Part shown: piece by piece, positions 1 to 13,020 of the stretch
Position numbering within the stretch: position 1 is the stretch's first letter
Layout of the letters: each line of letters opens with the position of its first letter
Assembly: GCA_020086605.1 (NCBI GenBank)
Contig: JACBWW010000004.1
Location: 28,305,047-28,369,046, forward strand
Direction of reading: 5' to 3'
Length of the DNA stretch: 64,000 bases
Source of the DNA: Lanius collurio
Lineage: Eukaryota > Chordata > Aves > Passeriformes > Laniidae
Position numbers and translations under genes: made by a program
The notes under the pieces: model-generated
What the model was told of the DNA's origin: nothing
Seen by the model: only the letters and a program-made list of their open reading frames with translations
The model's database searches: none

Positions 1-690
1 GTTCTTTATTTATTGTCTTCTAGTCTTGTTTATTCCCGCAGAACATTTGTGATGTGACCTCTGACAGCAGGTGAAAGATAAAAATCTGCTAACAAAGTGG
101 ATGTCTAACAATATTGTCTTATTATCAGAACAGTTTGAATACCACCTTCCTTACTGTGGCTAAGTTTGATAACCAAGGCTAAGTGTATGCTGGTAGTTCT
201 GCTAATCAAAATGTAAACATTTGATTTAGGGTATTCCAAAGTGGTTACCTTATGCTGTGTTTGGTGATGTACCCTTAGACAGTACCGTTTGGTCATTTGT
301 TGATTCTCAACATTTTCAGTAGTAGCATTAGGTAATGGACTAACAGTTGTCACAATCAGAGCAGCAATATGGACTTCTCCAGTAATATTCTCTCACTATG
401 ATTCAGCACTAAGGTTTATTGCTAAGTTAAGAAAGTTTAGTCAGACTTAGTCCATGATTCGTTCTTTCGCCTTTCTGCTGATGCTCTTATAATAATTTTT
501 TTAATGAGGAAGCTATCAGACTTGACTAGAATTGAGCTTCATTTATGTTGCCTTCCTATGTTGTTTTATCACTCTGCCAATTTCAGGTTTTACAGTTCAT
601 AAAACTGTTTGAAAGCCAAAAATGGATGTTTATTTACTGGAGGACAGAATTCTAACTTTATCTTTTATTTTATTTAACTGATGTTTTTAA
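1..690. other. AT-rich noncoding stretch
   Basis: No gene or repeat is recognisable here. The stretch is AT-rich with frequent stops in all frames. The only open frame, about 80 codons on the minus strand near 105-353, has no recognisable domain. It ends where base composition rises sharply at the left edge of the retroviral island. Confidence 0.5.
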
Positions 691-984
691 AATCTGTAGA
701 GATCCCAGTGATGCCTCCAAGACTTCCAGAAGCTGCACCATGCTATGTCTCCGTGAGTGCAGCACCAAATGCCTGCCCCATGGTGGGGCACGGGACGTGT
801 GTGTGCAGAAGTACCCTTCCCTAGTAATCCTCTCGGGGACCCAAGTCCTTGTGGTCAAGGTTACAGCCCATGGATGGAGTGAGGCCAGTAGAAGCCCCCT
901 GGTGCTCTGGGCCTGTGGCTTCTTGGAGTTGTGTTGGTTGGGAATGCAGGCCAAGTAGGTAAAGCCTCTGGTACAGAGGAGAAT
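691..984 (+). other. GC-rich flank of the retroviral remnant, probably the same insertion
   Basis: This block is clearly richer in GC than the DNA on either side and runs directly into the integrase remnant. All three forward frames are interrupted, and I cannot assign it to protease, reverse transcriptase or the integrase zinc-binding domain. Short open frames on both strands (for example 740-958 forward) are not recognisable proteins. The contrast in composition and the contiguity suggest it belongs to the same endogenous-retrovirus insertion, but that is inference. No LTR boundary or primer-binding site could be placed. Confidence 0.35.
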
Positions 985-1610
985 GGCTGAAATCTAAGTA
1001 TGGGGAGGACTGGCAGATTGATTTTGTCACACTCTCCCAAACCTGTTGTGGCAAGTGCCAGGTGCTTATAATGGTGGAAGCAACCACAGGATGGCTGGAA
1101 ATGTATCTTGTGTCCTATGCCACCACATGGGACACTACCCTGGGCTTTGAAAAGCAAATGTTGTGGCAGAACAGTACTCCAGAAAGAATTAAATCAGACA
1201 ATGGACCCCGAAACCACTTCATAGCCACTTGGGCCAAAGAACACAGCATTGAGTGGGTATGACACAGCCTCTGTCATGTACCAGCCTCTGAAAGATGGAA
1301 TGATGTAGTGGATTGCTAAAGACTACCCTAAGAACAATGGCTGGTAAGGCCTCCAAACCCTGGGATAGACATTTGGCCAAGGCCCCCTGGTTAATCAACA
1401 CCCAATGAGCTTCCAGTCTGGTTGGCCCTGCCCAGTCAAAATTTGTATGTAGTGTAGAAGCAGATAAAGCTCCTAAAATGCTTGTTAAAAACATGCTGGG
1501 GTAAACTGGGGTTATTCCCGCCTCCGTGGGATTGCTTTTGCTCAAGGACCTGAGTGCCTTTGGTATAGGTATTTGTGTATGCTTTTCCAGTGTTTGCATG
1601 ATTTGTTACT
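985..1610 (+). pseudogene. Decayed endogenous retrovirus pol fragment: integrase catalytic core and C-terminal region
   Basis: This is a dead copy of a retroviral integrase, the enzyme that joins viral DNA to host DNA. The forward frame through 1011-1292 holds the DDE core: the first Asp is codon 1020-1022 within a Trp-Gln-Ile-Asp context, the second is 1197-1199 in a Ser-Asp-Asn-Gly motif, and the Glu is 1290-1292 followed by Arg-Trp-Asn. The two Asp lie 58 residues apart, usual for integrases. The Asp-Glu gap is 30 residues, where 35 is typical, so about five codons seem lost. In-frame stops lie at 1260-1262 and 1317-1319. A frameshift follows, and a second frame from about 1328 resembles the integrase C-terminal part, broken at 1406-1408 and 1502-1504; another shift occurs near 1525. 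The copy is non-functional. It resembles the ERVL-like group common in birds, but the class assignment is uncertain. Confidence 0.8.
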
Positions 1611-4270
1611 ACATTTGGAAAAAGAAAATGTTGTGTATTAAGTAGATGTTACTTGGCACTCAGTTTGAACAGTGTGACTTTGCAAGGAGCTTACATCTTG
1701 GTTTGTTTTGCCTTGAGTATTTGCCAGTGGGTTTCATCTCTCAGTACGGCTCTTTCTGACAAGTTTTATGGATGTGCACTGGACAGAAACATAAAAACAA
1801 ATAAAAAAATGTAGGGAATTTTATTTGAGGATGTAAATTATTATAGATGTCTACTAACATGGTGTCTTCAGTTCTGATTAGGACAAGTCCTCTGATGATG
1901 TAGCTGCATCTGTCCTTAATTCAGGATGCTCCATTAAGGCTAGAAAGTAATTAAACCCTTTTAGCAGCTAGTCATGTTTTTTTCCTTCCAAGAAGCCAGC
2001 TTTTGATTGAGTCTCCTCAGTAGGAGGTGCCTTTTTGCTTTGCCAGTTGGAGAAAGCCCACATCCACTTACAAAGACTATACTGGAACTCAGAGGCATTT
2101 CATTTTAATTCCAGGCAACCATCCCTTTGCTGCTGTCTTTGGAACAGCTCGGCTGTGGAAGAAGTGAGCTAATGTGAAGTACTTAGTGAAGCCCTGAGGT
2201 TTACAGTTGGAGTAATTAAGGAGAGGAATTGCACACCCTGTACTTGATTTTTCTTTTAATTAGTCTTCCTTTGATCTAGTAACTCAATTTAAATTCTAAG
2301 ATTTGAATCAACAACCTGCCACAGTATATTGCTTAATTCCTCTCCTTCTCAGCCTGTAGATGTAGAATATGGTTTATACTTTCTATTTTTTATTTTGTTG
2401 GGGAAGGTTTTGGCTGTCACTCCTTATTTTCTACTGGGAGTCTTTCCATCTCTCCCATCCTCTCTTTTCTTCTGTTCTCTCCCAATCACTTTCTTTACCC
2501 TCAAATATCTTCACTAACTTCATGTTCATTTTAGGATGTAGTTGAGAATTGTTTTAGAAGTCTGCCTCAGGCATCTTCATGGATTATCTCCCTCACTGTG
2601 AATTAGTCTCACCCTTCCATGTGACTTCTTATTTGTTGGGAGAGCTGTCTTTTTCACTGTTGCCAACTGCTTCCTGCACTTCTCTGCCTTGCTGGATGAA
2701 CCAGCCAATTTTAGTTCTTATTTGAAAAACCTTTTTTTACTTCTACCTTGACATCTGAGTTCCCCTTTCCTATGTGAATATATTCTATGCTTCAGTTTAT
2801 CATCATGTTATTTTTGTGATAAGGCATAAGAGAGTTTGCACGTGCATTTTTCGTATTGTATCTGCAGCTTGGATGTTGAAACATGCTAGATGTCTATTGT
2901 GATTGTGTTATTGATGAATACTCTTTATTTTTCTAGCAGGTTTTGATTAGTATAGTCTGTAGTTGTTGTCCTGGTCCTCTTTGATGGAAAGAAACTACAA
3001 GCTTTATTTAGAAAGAGAATGACAATTTAAGTCAGAGGCATCAGGCCAACCACTATTTCTTGAAGAAAAGTCATAAAAACATTAATATTAACATAAACCA
3101 AATAAGAATTTAGGTTTTTGAAGTCTTATCCAAAAAATTTTCTTGCCAAAAAGCTGCTGGGCAAATATGGAAAATGGTATAGGAACCTGGTCTATCTGCT
3201 TTAGAAAAATAAAACTTTATATTGACATTACCAAGATTTGACCTTTGCTTCTAGAAGTTGGATATTTTAGAATTAATCTAAGCTATGTTATTATTAAGCT
3301 TTCATTGTCTCTCAGTGGATGTATGCCCTTTTATATTTTATAAACAAGCAGAAAACTTTTGGAGCTTCTGATACCGTTCAGTGCACAAAAATGCTAATGC
3401 GTACATACTGTACTTGTGATCTCTATTTGGCAACCAATAAGGCTTTTTTTTCTTCAAGTGAAGGAGACTGTGCTTCTGATTTTTCCATGATAATTTGCCT
3501 AATCAGTGATACAGCTACCTATTGTTTTTAATTCCTACTATAATATGTATATTTCTGCTAGCTTTTAAATTTTGCCTGCTTTATGTTTCCTGTTTTGTTC
3601 CTGTCCTTGAGAATCCCCAGTGCAGCTGCCATGTGGCCAGTGGAATCGCTAGTAGGTGGATGGAAGGAGATCCCATTTAGTGCTTTGCCTTATTGGTAAA
3701 TTTTAGCTAGGTGCTCTTTATTTTAGTAGTAGCATTACTGAAATACCTTTCATGGGTTTCTTTGATAATCTAGTTGAATCTGTTGCATTTTGAATTTATG
3801 AAATAAATAGGAGCTCTGTAGGATTTCTTCTCAAATGTAGGGGAATCTAGCTTTCATAATTCTGTATTTACTTCTGATATTATACATCTTAGCTTTGATA
3901 ATGACAATGAAAAGCTGAACCAGTTCAAGTTTTATGTGATTCCATGGTATAGCAGATTATGTTGAAATATATCAGGTAAATTTTTCTCCTTTAAGCAATG
4001 AAAGTGCAAGTAGTACTGTAGCCTTTAGACAAGCAAACAGAACCTAAGGAGCAAGTGGAGACAACCAAGTACTCAGTATTTTAAAATGCACCTTAAACAG
4101 TATAACATTTATATGCTCCTTGTCTTTGATTCTGGTGGTGGGAACTTCTTGTGAGAGAGATTTTTTCTTTTCTTTGCTGTAGTTAGGGCAGTTTCCAGTA
4201 AAGCTGATCTTTCTTGAGATTTTGAAGAGCAGCAATGAAATGATAACCAAGAATACTATCTTGGCTTTTT
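1611..4270. other. Single-copy noncoding DNA
   Basis: No gene is recognisable. The stretch from about 1860 to 2240 has balanced composition without low-complexity sequence and could be constrained, but nothing proves it. A pyrimidine-rich run lies at about 2430-2515, which makes the forward strand open for 62 codons with only hydrophobic, low-information residues. The rest is AT-rich sequence with no repeat that I recognise. Confidence 0.45.
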
Positions 4271-4297
4271 TTTAGATTGCATGCCCTGCAATCTAAA
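4271..4297. repeat. Perfect inverted repeat, 11-bp arms and 5-nt loop
   Basis: The arms TTTAGATTGCA (4271-4281) and TGCAATCTAAA (4287-4297) are exact reverse complements around the loop TGCCC. It would form a small hairpin in single-stranded DNA or RNA. It is too short for a microRNA precursor. No other function can be assigned. Confidence 0.8.
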
Positions 4298-7200
4298 TGG
4301 TAGGGCACGTTGGATGTTCCATTAAACTGTTGTGATGTAACATATACACCTTTATTCCAACAGTTCTGATTTCTCCTAACTGCTTAAAGGGGGGGTTTCC
4401 ATTCACGTTGAAGCTATTCTTATCATAGTGGCTCCCAACAGCTGACACTGAGCTGGAATTCTTGAATGTGGTTCCAGATAAAATAAAATAGTATTTTAAA
4501 AGCTCCAAGATAAGTGTATAATTGTACCTTTACACATCTTTCATATGGAATTAACTATTTCTCATATCATTATTTTACTCAGTTTGCTTGCTAAAGGAAT
4601 CTCATAATCCCTACCTAGTAATGCAAGTGATGATTTGCTGTTGCTTTTAAAGAATTTCTGTCCTGCAGGTTGTAGGATGGCTTGGAAGGAAGTAAATAAT
4701 CTTACTGGGCTCAGGCTTTTTCAGTATTTGTGGTAATTTGAAATACAGATGATGGTATGAGTGTTGATTATATGGTCATATATAGGTGTCCAATAATTGA
4801 ATCGGGTAAGGTTTAAGACTGGATGAAGACTGGGAATCCTCCCAGCTTTTCATGGTACAAGAAGTTTCTGCTATGTCTTGCCGTATATCTTATTCAAATA
4901 AAAGCTGTTTATAGGTGTGCCAGGCTTTCTCAGAAAACTGCATAGAAGTGCATCCCCTTGGGCCAGAGATCTTTGAACACAGCACTGAAGAACAGGAGAA
5001 AGTTATGCTTGGCTTGTATTCACTCTATTACGACTTGAAATTGAGAAGTAAAGATAATAGTCATATGACCAGGTTCAGCCTTGATAGAGGAATAAGAATT
5101 TTGTACCATTGTCTATTCCATCACAGTGGGAGCTTTAAAAAAAAGCCTCCATCCAGAAGGTTGTTCCAGATACTCACCGATCTATTGATTCTGCTCGGAT
5201 TACTACAGTAACTGTAATAATGGGAGTTTTTTAGGCATATAACCACAAAACTTTGCAGTCTGCAAGAGATCTATTCACCATTTCTCTTTTGATCTTGCAG
5301 TCTGCCACAGGTTTGACCTCAGATGCTTGAAAGACCTACAGTTTCTCTGAGGATGGTTTTGACTGTCTTACTTTCTAAAAGAAAGCACTGAGAGAAGAGG
5401 CTTGCAAGCAGAATTTTGGGACTTAAACAAGAGCTTCACCAAAGGCTTTCATTTCTGGGAGAAATAAGAATGGTTAAACAACTAATTATTTCACTAAGTG
5501 GTACAAAATTCCCTTTGACTGCTTGGCTTTTATAAGGTCTTTATTACAGGCGCTGTTCTATATACTGTTAAAAGTGAAACAAAAAAGCCCACAAGCTTGT
5601 AAATAAAGTTAATTCTGTTGACACATTGAAAATAGGAAAAGCAAAAAAACAGTGCCACTGTTTTAGATCTGAGGAGGTTGATGAAGCACTGCATTGTAAG
5701 TTACACATTGTTACCTTGATTACTTGATTTTTTTGGTTTTTACAGACCTGCAGGACAATATTTTTCTGGTAATCTTTAAATGAAAGTTCATAATATTGCA
5801 ACTGAGTGAGTGAATTTCATTCTAGGTTTTGAAAAAGCAAGACTAAGGAATGGTTGCATTGGTATTTTCTATGCTTTGACCAGAAATCACCTTAATGTAA
5901 TCCAAAGTCTGGACTGAATTCTGAGTGACTATGGAGATTCAACAAAAACCAAAAACTGGACAATTTTTCAAATACAGGGAAATTTTAGATTGTTTGGATA
6001 AAGTGATTGATCTCTCTCTTGCATGACATGTATAAAGTTCTGTTGCCTCTTGCTGGGTCCATTGTGGAAAAAATTAGAAATACAAAAGAAAATGTAAGCT
6101 AATTTAGGGAATGAGCTGTTTCCCTACTAGCTTGTCTGTTTTTCTGCAATCTTGGAGAGCTATTAGCTTGTTTCATTAATATGCTGCAGTGTAGAATTCC
6201 ATGGGCAAGAACACCTCGAAAAAAAGACATGGGAGTTTTTAATAACATTATATGGAATTTTGAAGATTGAATTAGCAAAACATGGTTTTTAATCATTTGA
6301 AGACAGTGAGTCTCGCTTTTCTGGCTGGCTGAGAGCAATATCCATGTGTTACTTTTCATATCAGATAAATAGCTTTTAAAGCATTCTGTTTTGGAACCAA
6401 TGCTCTTCTTAATTTAGCTTTCATATCTTTTCTTAGCACCATGCAAATTAAGTTCAAAGCTTGTTTAATGTAGGTCACAGCAGTGGATTTGGGGGGATGG
6501 AGGGGACATATTCAGAATTAAGATGAGCAAAATCTTAAACAGCTTTAAACCCATATAAAAGGTATAATTTTAAGATCAAATAGATGGAAGAGAGAGCCTC
6601 TTTTGCAAGAGTGTTGTGAGAGTTCATGTGAAGAAGTAGGAATTACTCAATGTTTCCTTTTTCATTGCATAAAACATGTGATGGCGTTGTGGGTTTTGGT
6701 GTGTTTTTCTGGAGGGATTGTTTTTTGCCTTGTCCTTGTGCTTTTTCCCAGCCCTGGTTCTGTCTGATAGCCATGCTATTAACATGCATTCCTGTTCTTC
6801 ACTTTTCCTTGATCTGGCCACCCTGGAATGAATCCTCTGCCCTTCAACTGTGTTAGCTTAGGTCCTGCAATACACTTTCACTTTGTAAGGTGGTACTTAT
6901 CACTAGTGATGTTATTTTGGCGAGGAGCTAATCGTCTGTGGGATTTTTATTGATGGGAAGGGAGTCCTGTGTTTTCCCTTAAGAAGTGTATAGTGTCCTT
7001 GGATGCATTTGCACTGAGTTACAACCGTAGAACTGCTGTTTGTGTCAAACAGCTCATGCTTATTTCTGTTGTGCTGGCTTTATCAGGCCTGGCATGGGTA
7101 CCTCAGTGTTATTAAAGGAGCAACTTTTCTATGGATGAAAGATGCAGGTGCTTGAATAGGTGCTTGTTTTCCCTAGGTTATGAATGCTAGTAAGTTGTTG

Positions 7201-8623
7201 AAGCTAATTGGTAAAAGTAAGTGGATTTTCTCCACCCATTTGATCTCAGCTGCACATATATGGGCCAGCTGATACTCATATTGTCCAGTTACAGTAGTGC
7301 AGTCAGATCTCTGAGGTGAGACGGCAGTCAAATAGAGCATGCAAAAATACGACCAGTTATTTCGTCTGTTGATTTCATTAGAAATGCCGTGAGATTGTTG
7401 TCCAGTCAGTGGAGCAAAGTTAAGTTTTTAAAGTGTTATCTGAAAGATCTTCACATGGTAAACTCTACTTGCTTTCATTTGCATTCTGATGCAGACTAAA
7501 ACTGGTTCCTTAGAGTCTAAGTATTTGAAACTCCAGGCTGAGAGATGCAGGTCATTCCTCTGTAGCATTTAGTGGAATAACAACATTTTGCTTGTAAAGC
7601 TAATTGGGTATCAGTAAATGGAGAAGGAATGAAAGACAATGGAAATGCTGTTTTAATTTTGAAGTATCATATATTTGTGTTTTGAAATGCAAATAGCGAC
7701 GGGAGATTTAAGAGCAATAACAAAACAGCCTTATCTATTCCCCCTCACCCTGCCACTTTTTTGTTACAAAGCAGATCTTTTAGTACTTTGTCAAGTGTGC
7801 TTAGTCTTTCATGTTCAAGACAGACTGGCTGAGTGGAAGGTTTGAGAAGAATAAATAAAGGAGTGGGAAACAAAGGGGGTGTGTGTATTTACTTGTCAAA
7901 GATGTGGAACTTGCAGATATTAAAGCAGAATCAGCCTAAGATTAAAACCTAAAGGAATGGATAAAATGTTGTGCTGCTTTAGGTGGATACTATTTTCCCT
8001 GTGGGCATTTGAATCTGACTGAGGTTGTTTTTGTATAGCCAAACATGATTTATAATTTCAACATGCCCAGTGGGCTAAATCTGAAAATGTTTCATAACAA
8101 AGATAACCAGTATAAATGGTATATGAATTCTTTATTCATTTGATGGTGAACCTCAAAGTAAACGTCACTAGTTTTCTGAATGTTTAAGTGGCACTTTACT
8201 ATGTTTGACTAATGGGTGTTGTGAGTTTGGGAATTTCAAACAGCAGGATGTATTTCACAGAGAATAATACCTGAGTGAAACAGTAGTCTGTCCAGCAAGA
8301 TTTTTCTAAACATAGCTTTCTTGGTCATGTAAGTTGCAAAAAGGTTGTGACTGCCCACTGTGCAAGGGAACCAAGTCTCTTTAAGATGTGCGTTTGGATG
8401 TTTACCATTAGTGTTTAATCTCTTAAAAATATTGTTCTGTTTGAGAGATGACCATCATAGGTGGTTGTTGTTTCTTTTTTTAAATACAAAATAATTTGAA
8501 GATTGTAGGAATGGGCAATAAAGTACATACAAGACAAATGTGTTGCTTTTAGTTTATTTAAAGATAGGATATTCAGAAATAAAATTACTGCTATGCTGTT
8601 GTTTAAGTATTGTGACCTACCCT
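4298..8623. other. Single-copy noncoding DNA
   Basis: No gene, repeat family or RNA gene is recognisable. Open frames (for example 98 codons at 4915-5211 forward, and 86 codons at 6099-6359 reverse) lack any domain and are within the range expected by chance. The sequence is AT-rich, with T runs such as those near 6720. Confidence 0.45.
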
Positions 8624-8647
8624 GAAATTACAGGGCACTGTAATTTC
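8624..8647. repeat. Perfect inverted repeat, 10-bp arms and 4-nt loop
   Basis: GAAATTACAG (8624-8633) and CTGTAATTTC (8638-8647) are exact reverse complements around GGCA. The arm carries a TAATTT/AAATTA core of the kind bound by homeodomain proteins, but one such site is common in AT-rich DNA. Confidence 0.8.
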
Positions 8648-11600
8648 CTTTTTAGCAGCAAAGCAAAAGGGCAAGATTAAGGTTTTGCTGTAGATGGTAC
8701 CAGATCCTTTAACCATTCATTTGACTGTTGAAAATTATTCATCTTCCTATGCTAAAATAACATAACCTGATAACTTGACTCTAAAGGTAAGTTTGTAGTG
8801 ATTGTTCTTTTAATTTATTTGATTGGTCATTATCTGTTTGAGGCTTTTTATTTATTACAAGAAGCATATATTCAGCTGTCATTGGTATATTTTATTAATG
8901 CTCAAGTAATAGAAGGCTATTTTTAAACTCTAAAATCTATTGTGGGCAGTCTGGTTACAAGGTACCCATCAGTCTTGAGATTATAAAGATAACAAGCATA
9001 TTGTTGACCCCTCAGCACCTTAGGTTCAAGTCTGACAGTATTGTGAGTAAGCTCCAAATGTTACTTCTTTTTCATCTGTTGTAATTGTGGTTGTGAATTA
9101 TTTTTTCAAAGTGTTTGTTTCCTGTAAAAAACCCAAGAGCCTGTCAGATAGAACAGCAGTATCATAGAGAACCCTTCTGTTATGAAGGGGTTGTGCTGAG
9201 TTTTGCCAGTTCAGATACCTTTCCTTGTTTTAAACTCCACTGGTTGTGATGAGTAGCTGTTTCCTTTCTTCCTTCTGTATGTGCTGCATATATTTTATAA
9301 AAGACATTAGGATGATGCTTTCCTGTCAGGGCCTAAGTAAAACTAGAATAAGGTACCTGGTGGAGAATTAGAAATGTGAATTTCTTTTAGTTTTTTTTTA
9401 ATGTGGACATGTTAAAGTAGACGAGGCAACTGATAAAGTAGGATGGGGGAGACCAGAAGAATGGTGTCAGTAGTTTAGCACATGCATAGTTTGCTTGAAT
9501 TTACTTTTAAAGTGAGTTTTGCATGTCCATATGCGTGCACTCACTTCTGCTACCAACAGAGAATTTACCAGCTGCATAGAACCTGTTGGGCTTGTTTCGG
9601 CCTTGAAGCAACAAAGTGATTATGTGGTGCTGAGCAGCACTGTTAGCCCTTGGCATTTATTGTGTCTACACCATGCCATGTAGAGTGTGATGTGCAATAT
9701 GTCACAGCAGTTGTATGTTCCTGTATTGAAGAAAGGGTGTTTCCGTGATTCTGAAGGTTGTCTTATTTTTATTTGGAGATAACACTGGCTCGATGTGCCA
9801 CGTGTTAGTGAAACAGGTATGTCAGTGTTAATAGGAACTGTACCCTAGTCTATGCTAGCTGGGGATGAACAGATCTGTACAGCACACACTGCCTCACTAT
9901 GGTGCTAAGGTTTTCCTCATGACTCTTGTATGCAAAATACTGCAGACAGACAATTACAGACAGAATCTGAGCTATCTTTACAAACTATGAATTTGGCTTC
10001 TAGTTCCCACCTCACCAGACTGTTTCCATCTCATTTCATACAAATGAAAACTGCATATAATGTTAAATATATTTTGGGGGATTTGTAGAGATGTTGATTG
10101 GGCAGGAGCTCCCTCTGATTGATTTATCTGTGCTCAGTATGCATAGACATGCGAACCAAAGTAAATTGGTGAATGCCTTGGATTAAATTAGAGAGGTGAA
10201 AATGAATGCAAGTAAATGCATCCATAAATGTATTTAGATAGATGAAGGATCCCAGCAGGCATCCCAGTTATAATTAAGAAGCTAAGCATCAGCAGTTCTC
10301 CAGTTTATAGTCTGTTTGCAACCTATGGAGGAATAAACAGAAGTAAAAAGTTAGGTCATTGTCAAGTAGTGCTACAGAAAAATGAATACGTAGCATCAGG
10401 TCCATCTGGCAGGGAAAGACTGACTTCTCTTTCTTGCCAGAATCCTGTCCTTTAAGTACCCGTCAAATGAGGAAGGTCTTTTTACCACTGATATGTTATT
10501 TGCTGTCTTTATTTCTTTATTGTGCATTAAGGTAATCTAAGATACTACTTGACTATTTTCTATTATGTTGAAAATGTGTGTTCCTATAAAAGAATCTGAA
10601 ATGGTACACCGAATAGACACCAGTAGTTTTATCTCTCAGAGTAATGTCATTAGCATAGTTGCAAAGTAGTATAATTTGAGAAAGTACTTAATTTTCAAAT
10701 GTTAATAGCAACTCACTTACTTAGCTATAATTTTGTGTAAAGTATGTGTGTGTAAGATATGATAAAGGAGCAAAAAAACTCATCTGCCAGAAGCTGTATA
10801 GGGCAGACTCTCACTTCTTGAATGCTGCAGTGTTAAAGACTCTTCCAAGTCAATCTGTTGCACCAAGTCGTTATCTTTTAATGGAAATTTTGAAGAATAA
10901 CGACTTCTGTACAGAATTTTGTTGTTGTTCCAAATTTCTCTCTAAGTTCTATTTAACTAATATGTCTCTGTCATTTATTATTCAGTATTAAGAAGTTAGG
11001 AACTACTATTAGATTTATATTTTTTTGCTTCAAGTATACTTTCACCTTAACTGGCTTGCTTTCACTTACAATTCTTAAATTTTGTTTTTTCAATTTGTAT
11101 CCTTATGTAAAATCACTTTACTTTTGTCTTGAGGCTTTCAACATCATTTGTTTTTATCTAGCTTTTCTTTTCTTGGATTTGTTTCCATTGAAGGAAAATT
11201 AAAGTTCAGATGGTAAATGCCTTCAGAAGACCTGAGATGCTTATGTTCTTTCATTCTGCACTGTTGGAAATCTTCTAGCATTACTTTTTCCCATCTCTCT
11301 GTCTGCTCCACTCTGCCCCCCAGCCCCCAGTTCAGTTGTAGCATCCTTCTGGATAGTTATCATTTGTTTGTAAGACTCTCACCTAAAAGAGTGAGGGGGA
11401 ATGTGTGTAGTGTGGATGGAGTTGAAATGGGCATGATGCCATTGGCAACCAGTCACGATATATAAAAATAAATTAATTAAAATGAAAGTCTATCTGCAGT
11501 TCTTAAGCATAACTCCTAAACTTTAAAGGAACTTCTCATAAGGGATCAATTTATAACCAACTTAATGTGTATGGGAGATGAATGCTTGCTTTTCTCAAGT

Positions 11601-12803
11601 ATTATATTGAAAAAAAAGCTGCATCTTGCTCGGCTTGCTGCTGCACTGTGAATATATTCTGACTGTGATGTACATGAATTCGTTTTGGTGCTAATTTTTT
11701 CCATAAGTTACCAGCTTTATGTCTATTGAGAGGGAAATACTTCTTAATACTCTTTTTTTTTTTTGACAAATTGCCTTAATTCAGTGTTTTATGGAAAACT
11801 TGCTTTGTTTTGTTGTTTTGGTAGATCATAGGCATGTTGAATGTTCTGTTTTTATTAAATGAATACCTATAAATAAGTATCTATAAAAAAGCAGGTTTCC
11901 AGTTTCTTTGGTAAGAAATGTAATAAAGTATGTTTCTATTTGTCGTGGCTGGTGCAGGAATATAAATACATTTCTTTTTTGGCCTTACTGACCCATAGTA
12001 CATCAAATTAATGGTTCTGAAGTTACTATTCTCCTTTTTCATTGCTATAACACCTCATACAGGCTAGAACTGTATTTTTTGTAGCTATTCAATCAGATTT
12101 ATAGGTAAGTAAATGATAGTGACCTGGTAAAAGAAAAATATCACAGTCTAGTAGATGAAACATTTAAAAGAATCTTTGTTTAAAATGTAAATGAAGTGTA
12201 TCTAGTATTAAACCCTTACAGATGTGCACTTTTTCCATGATCACAAAGAAGTCCCGAGAGGAAATCTGGGAGCTGTATTTTATTGTCTCAGTGAGGAATA
12301 TTGCCATATGAAATGGTTTCCAGAGATCTTCCCCCTGGTGGGTTTGCAGGACTGGCTCTAAGCCTGTAGCTTAGAAAGCACAAAGTGTCAGAGAGTCTCT
12401 GAGCAATACAGGTATTAAAGAATGAGCAGTTCATTTGGTGTCATCGCTGCAGTACTGCAGATTTAAGCTTGTAGCCAGTTTGTCAAAACCAGAGGGATAT
12501 GGAAGGTATGTCTCTATTTCCTATAGATGAGGCGTTTAGCAGACTTTGTATCTTTGCCAGGTTCAACATCTCTTAGTATGTGTAAATGAGCAACTGTTTT
12601 AATTAACTGTTGTTGTGGAAATGAACACAGGGAAATACATTCCAATTTAGAGTTCTCATAGCTCACAGTTTTGACTAATTTTTTAAAAGTTATGTACTTT
12701 TATATTTTTGAGCTTTGTATCACGCTAAGCAGGGATTTTTCCCTGGAAAATCACACACACATACAAAATATATGGCCAGGTTATGATTTCTGCTGTATTA
12801 ATC
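8648..12803. other. Single-copy noncoding DNA
   Basis: Nothing coding is recognisable. A 12-T run lies at 11753-11764. The segment between a TAG at 8686 and a GTAAGT at about 8768 has splice-like ends but is closed by stops in every frame, so I do not call it an exon. Open frames at 10746-10991 and 11217-11465 forward (about 80 codons each) show no domain. Confidence 0.45.
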
Positions 12804-13020
12804 TTAGAATCATTGAGGCTGGAAATGATATCATTGAGTCTGACCATTAACACAGCACTGCCAAGCCCACCACTAAGCCAAGTCCCTTAGCACCACAACC
12901 ACATGTCTTTCAAATACCTTTAGGGATGGTGACTCAGCAGGTTCCCTAAGCAGCCTGTTCCAATCCTTGATAGCTGGAAGCTTTTGGGTTTTGATAGAGT
13001 CTTTAGTCCCCTTCCTTAGG
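12804..13020 (-). mobile_element. CR1 LINE, 3' end with ORF2 tail, old copy
   Basis: Read on the minus strand this is the 3' end of a chicken-repeat-1 LINE: the last residues of ORF2 (a Trp-Asn-Arg-Leu-Leu motif followed by the usual Pro-Ser-Leu-x-Val-Phe segment), a stop at 12875-12873, then a short 3' UTR that ends in the ATGATTCT type of terminal repeat at about 12804. CR1 elements copy themselves by target-primed reverse transcription and are usually 5'-truncated, as here. The many substitutions, and a 3' UTR reading unlike the two other copies in this window, point to an older CR1 subfamily. The subfamily name is not certain. Confidence 0.85.

Noticed and set aside
1219..1599. 126-codon minus-strand open frame
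   Set aside because: It runs antisense to the integrase remnant, whose sense-strand motifs are clear; it is a shadow frame.
8686..8767. Segment with TAG acceptor and GTAAGT donor
   Set aside because: Stops close all three frames and the acceptor lacks a good pyrimidine tract.
9020..9040. GGTTCAAGTC resembling a tRNA B box
   Set aside because: No A box, no acceptor stem and no T run at the right distance.
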